DNA of 64,000 nt from Pandoraea iniqua. GTDB taxonomy: Bacteria; Pseudomonadota; Gammaproteobacteria; Burkholderiales; Burkholderiaceae. Under the pieces are notes generated by a model. The model saw only the letters and a program-made list of their open reading frames with translations. It was not told the origin of the DNA and did no database searches. The DNA is taken from contig NZ_CABPSF010000006.1 in assembly GCF_902459685.1 (NCBI RefSeq), forward strand, positions 248,001 to 312,000, read 5' to 3'. This document shows, piece after piece, positions 62,417 through 64,000 of the stretch. Positions within the stretch are counted from its first letter, which is position 1, and every line of letters begins with the position of its first letter. The position numbers were made by a program, and so were the translations under genes.

Positions 62417-62573
62417 GAAATTCTCCGTCGTGCCGCAGTGCGGCTGAATATGCTGCCGGCCGGCGCAATGCCGCGCGGCCAACCTTTGAAACGGGAGCGC
62501 CCGCCACCGAAGGGCAGCGGGCGCTTGACAGGCATAGCCCTCGGCCTGCGAGGCCCGGGCGGCAACCTGCCGC

Positions 62574-62579
62574 TATAAT
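62574..62579 (+). promoter_or_regulatory. -10-like TATAAT before the HerA-like ATPase gene
   Basis: A perfect TATAAT lies 92 bp before the preferred start at 62671. I see no good -35 at 17 bp. Initiation near 62586 would leave the ATG at 62596 almost leaderless, which supports the start at 62671. Confidence 0.4.
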
Positions 62580-62670
62580 CGGAGGCAATTTTATCATGCC
62601 GCCGCACCGTGCCACGGGTGTTTGCTGCGCCGTGTCACGACCCGCGCCGTGTCTACTGCCGAGGTCGCTC

Positions 62671-64000
62671 ATGCCAAAGAAGCCCGCGCCGTCGCAAGCG
62701 TCGCCGTCCCCCGCATCTGCTTCAAGCGCTACTTCCCGCTCTGCATCTCCCATTGAATCCGCCTCATCCTCCGGCGCTGCCGGGGCGCATGAAACCGGGG
62801 CACCACTCGTCATCGCCCGTAACGACCAGCACGTGCTCGGCCTGCTGCCCGCCATGGGCAACCGCCACGGCCTGATCACCGGCGCGACCGGCACGGGCAA
62901 GACCGTCACGCTGCAAGTCATGGCGCAGGCCTTCTCCGATATCGGTGTGCCCGTGTTTCTCGCCGACGTGAAGGGCGATCTCACCGGCATCACGCAACCG
63001 GGCGTAGAGACTCCCAAGCTCAAGGAACGCATCGCGAATCTGGGCTTCGATACTCCAGACTGGCACGGCAGTCCCGCCATGCTCTGGGATGTGTTCGGTG
63101 AGCAGGGCCATCCGGTGCGTGCCACCGTCTCCGATCTCGGCCCGTTGCTGCTCGCGCGCCTGTTAGGCCTGAACGAGACGCAGACGGGTGTGCTCAACCT
63201 CGTATTCAAGATTGCCGACGACAACGGTCTGTTGCTGCTCGACAGCAAAGACCTGCGCGCGATGCTCCAGCACGTGGGCGAGAACGCGTCGAGCTTCACG
63301 ACGCAGTACGGCAATATCTCGGCCGCATCGGTCGGGGCGATTCAGCGCGGGTTGCTCGCGCTGGAACAGCAGGGCGCCGACAAGTTCTTCGGCGAACCGA
63401 TGCTCAACATCGACGATTTCATGCAGACCGATGCGCAGGGGCGCGGCATCGTCAACATTCTCGCCGCCGACAAGCTGCTCACGGCGCCGCGCATCTACGG
63501 CACCTTCTTGCTGTGGCTGCTGGCCGAATTGTTCGAGCGCCTGCCCGAGGTGGGCGATCCCGACAAGCCCAAGCTGGTGTTCTTCTTCGACGAGGCGCAT
63601 CTGCTGTTCAACGAGGCACCGAAGGCGTTGCTGGAGCGTATCGAGCAGATGGTCCGCCTGATTCGCTCGAAGGGTGTCGGTGTGTACTTCGTCACACAGA
63701 ATCCGGTCGACGTGCCCGACACCGTGCTCGGTCAGTTGGGCAATCGCGTGCAGCATGCGTTGCGCGCCTATTCGCCGCGCGACCAGAAGGCCGTGAAGGT
63801 GGCCGCGCAGACGATGCGGGCGAACCCGTCGCTCGATATCGAGAAGGTCATTGGCGAGCTGGGTGTGGGCGAGGCCTTGGTGTCGCTGCTCGACGAAAAG
63901 GGACGCCCGACCGTGACGGAACGTGCTTATATCGCGCCGCCCGCGTCGCGCATCGGGCCGATCACGCCGCAAGAGCGGCAGGCGGTGATGGCGAACTCGC
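62671..64000 (+). CDS. HerA/DUF853-type ATPase, N-terminal part (3' truncated by window)
   Basis: The frame is open to the window end; 442 residues are seen of about 500. After an Ser/Ala/Pro-rich leader (residues 1-45) comes a helicase-HerA-like ATPase with Walker A GATGTGKT (71-78) and Walker [11 protein letters not shown]. Later blocks [29 protein letters not shown] and IGPITPQER mark DUF853 (YjgR). Its role is unknown; YjgR-like proteins are widespread. ATG 62671 has GAGG at 62661; an in-frame ATG at 62596 with GGAGG is an alternative. It is divergent from the yebC-family gene. It is not next to a NurA or Sir2-like partner. Confidence 0.9.
   Translation, partial: MPKKPAPSQASPSPASASSATSRSASPIESASSSGAAGAHETGAPLVIARNDQHVLGLLPAMGNRHGLITGATGTGKTVTLQVMAQAFSDIGVPVFLADVKGDLTGITQPGVETPKLKERIANLGFDTPDWHGSPAMLWDVFGEQGHPVRATVSDLGPLLLARLLGLNETQTGVLNLVFKIADDNGLLLLDSKDLRAMLQHVGENASSFTTQYGNISAASVGAIQRGLLALEQQGADKFFGEPMLNIDDFMQTDAQGRGIVNILAADKLLTAPRIYGTFLLWLLAELFERLPEVGDPDKPKLVFFFDEAHLLFNEAPKALLERIEQMVRLIRSKGVGVYFVTQNPVDVPDTVLGQLGNRVQHALRAYSPRDQKAVKVAAQTMRANPSLDIEKVIGELGVGEALVSLLDEKGRPTVTERAYIAPPASRIGPITPQERQAVMANS

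Noticed and set aside
62671..64000. HerA-type antiphage defence system
   Set aside because: The protein matches the solitary DUF853/YjgR type, and no NurA, Sir2 or other partner gene is visible.

Overview
This window is high-GC, tightly packed chromosomal DNA from a beta-proteobacterium of the Burkholderiaceae. Pandoraea is the most likely genus. The reasons are the recC-recB-recD gene order, the hemF-nadD-rsfS-rlmH-maf-rng housekeeping block, the dnaE/msbA/glycosyltransferase neighbourhood, and a chromosomal class D beta-lactamase of the OXA-50/OXA-62 type; OXA-62 is the intrinsic oxacillinase of Pandoraea pnomenusa. The genus is inferred from remembered family features, not from a search. 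I saw no tRNA, rRNA, CRISPR array, insertion sequence, integrase or prophage gene, so most of the window reads as core genome.

Layout. 1-3.7 kb: the end of an RND multidrug pump operon (inner-membrane permease, cut by the window edge, then its outer-membrane lipoprotein). 4.2-7.1 kb: an RcsB-like orphan response regulator converging on a FUSC-family membrane protein. 7.4-16.9 kb: recC-recB-recD, translationally coupled by ATGA overlaps. 16.9-19.9 kb: a CNNM/CorC-type membrane CBS protein and an unrecognised 383-residue protein. 20-22.1 kb: thiC under a TPP riboswitch. 22.2-24.4 kb: a MocR-type regulator divergent from an AhpD-like protein. 24.4-27.2 kb: an unrecognised 557-residue protein divergent from the OXA beta-lactamase. 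27.2-30.8 kb: wrbA, a small membrane protein, and a LysR regulator divergent from a bile acid:sodium symporter family protein. 31.3-38.5 kb: rhlE, gluQ, trhO and dnaE. 38.6-47.3 kb: envelope polysaccharide genes (two family 2 glycosyltransferases, msbA, rmlB, rmlA, rmlC) together with recQ and a second AhpD-like protein. 47.4-50.8 kb: a CDF metal transporter, rng and maf. 50.9-56.0 kb: ugpB-A-E-C-Q for glycerol-3-phosphate/glycerophosphodiester uptake. 56.3-62.4 kb: rlmH, rsfS, nadD, hemF, an MscS channel, purD and a YebC-family gene. 62.7 kb to the end: a HerA/DUF853-type ATPase, cut by the window edge.

How the genes work together. RecBCD, RecQ and DnaE cover DNA repair and replication. MsbA, the glycosyltransferases and RmlBAC supply lipid A-core export and dTDP-sugar precursors. 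The ugp set scavenges phosphate and glycerol from phosphodiesters. The RND pump and the OXA enzyme together suggest intrinsic drug resistance. Convergent gene pairs are repeatedly separated by perfect, apparently bidirectional hairpins (19.9, 27.2, 32.8, 39.5 and 47.3 kb).

Nothing here is convincingly a new defence or mobile system. The least explained items are the 383-aa protein at 18.7-19.9 kb, which has an HrpB-box-like motif upstream, the 557-aa protein divergent from the beta-lactamase, the polyglycine insert in DnaE, the ugp operon sitting inside the hemF-to-rng block, and short tandem repeats that begin exactly at stop codons.
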